This document shows, one piece after another, positions 5,273 to 5,454 of a DNA stretch of 5,454 bases. Both the position numbers and the translations under genes were made by a program. Position 1 is the first letter of the stretch. Each line of letters begins with the position of its first letter. This DNA comes from Actinomycetes bacterium (GTDB lineage: Bacteria; Actinomycetota; Acidimicrobiia; Acidimicrobiales; Palsa-688). The stretch lies in contig JAKAWM010000217.1 in the NCBI GenBank assembly GCA_021827285.1, forward strand, positions 1 to 5,454, in the 5' to 3' direction. Under the pieces are notes generated by a model. That model ran no database searches and was not told where the DNA came from. It worked only from the letters and a program-made list of their open reading frames with translations.

Positions 5273-5454
5273 TTGGCTAAGACTGTGCCAGTCCTGTGTG
5301 GGGTCGACATAGGCACGACCTACATCAAGGCGGTGCTCGTGACCGATGAGGGCACGATCGCGAGCACTTGGAGCGAGCCGACCCCCACGACCGACGATGG
5401 CTACGGCCCCTGCCACGACCCCGACGAGATCCTGGCTACGGTCGAAAAGGCCGC
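5273..5454 (+). CDS. FGGY-family carbohydrate kinase, N-terminal fragment (runs off the right edge)
   Basis: This is probably a cytoplasmic ATP-dependent kinase that phosphorylates the imported sugar or polyol, or its isomerised form. Only 60 codons are in the window, against about 490-520 for the family. Residues 7-23 (VLCGVDIGTTYIKAVLV) are the phosphate-binding beta-hairpin of the FGGY/actin-like ATPase fold, with DIGTT as its core. DEGTIASTWSEPTPT follows as the second strand pair, and HDPDEILATVEKA resembles the helix found after it in many family members. The start is TTG at 5273 with AGGAAGG just upstream; GTG at 5285 is possible and would keep the motif intact. It follows the permease on the same strand by 128 bases and is probably in the same operon. 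The exact sugar (xylulose, ribulose, a polyol or other) cannot be told from this fragment. Confidence 0.88.
   Translation, partial: MAKTVPVLCGVDIGTTYIKAVLVTDEGTIASTWSEPTPTTDDGYGPCHDPDEILATVEKA

Noticed and set aside
1..5454. CRISPR arrays, insertion sequences, tRNA or rRNA genes, attachment sites
   Set aside because: I found no regularly spaced direct repeats, no transposase motifs, no terminal inverted repeats with target duplications and no tRNA-like cloverleaf in the parts not occupied by genes.

Overview
The window holds one carbohydrate-uptake locus from a GC-rich bacterium, most likely an actinobacterium or a relative. That guess rests on the GC-rich third codon positions, the free use of TTG and GTG starts with strong Shine-Dalgarno sites, and Ala/Gly/Val-rich proteins. 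The sequence gives no firmer taxonomic marker.

Layout: a LacI-family repressor gene reads leftward from about position 776 and runs off the left edge. A rightward operon follows: a secreted periplasmic-binding-protein-type sugar receptor (1205-2245), a tandem-domain sugar ABC ATPase (2374-4029), a BPD_transp_2-type permease (4026-5144, ATGA overlap with the ATPase gene), and the first 60 codons of an FGGY-family carbohydrate kinase (5273 to the right edge). This is the standard composition of a CUT2 (ribose/xylose-type) importer with its repressor and the kinase that would phosphorylate the imported sugar. The substrate cannot be read from the sequence.

The divergent control region lies at about 777-1204. 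It contains a 32-bp dyad (833-864) that resolves into three LacI-type, CG-centred operator-like elements spaced exactly 12 bp apart. Candidate promoters face outward on both strands, each with its -35 hexamer inside the dyad and a 17-bp spacer. Between the rightward promoter and the receptor gene is a leader of roughly 320 nt with no convincing gene. It holds several inverted repeats, including a perfect 11-bp stem closed by a GCAA tetraloop (1055-1080). A second strong inverted repeat (2261-2309) separates the receptor gene from the ATPase gene and could favour higher receptor expression.

Proposed working model (inference): the repressor, released by its sugar ligand, frees the operator and allows transcription of both the operon and its own gene. 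The receptor captures the sugar outside the membrane, the permease and ATPase import it, and the kinase phosphorylates it. The proteins belong to known families and I see no wholly new system. The points of interest are the operator architecture, the structured leader, and departures of the receptor, ATPase and permease from family norms.
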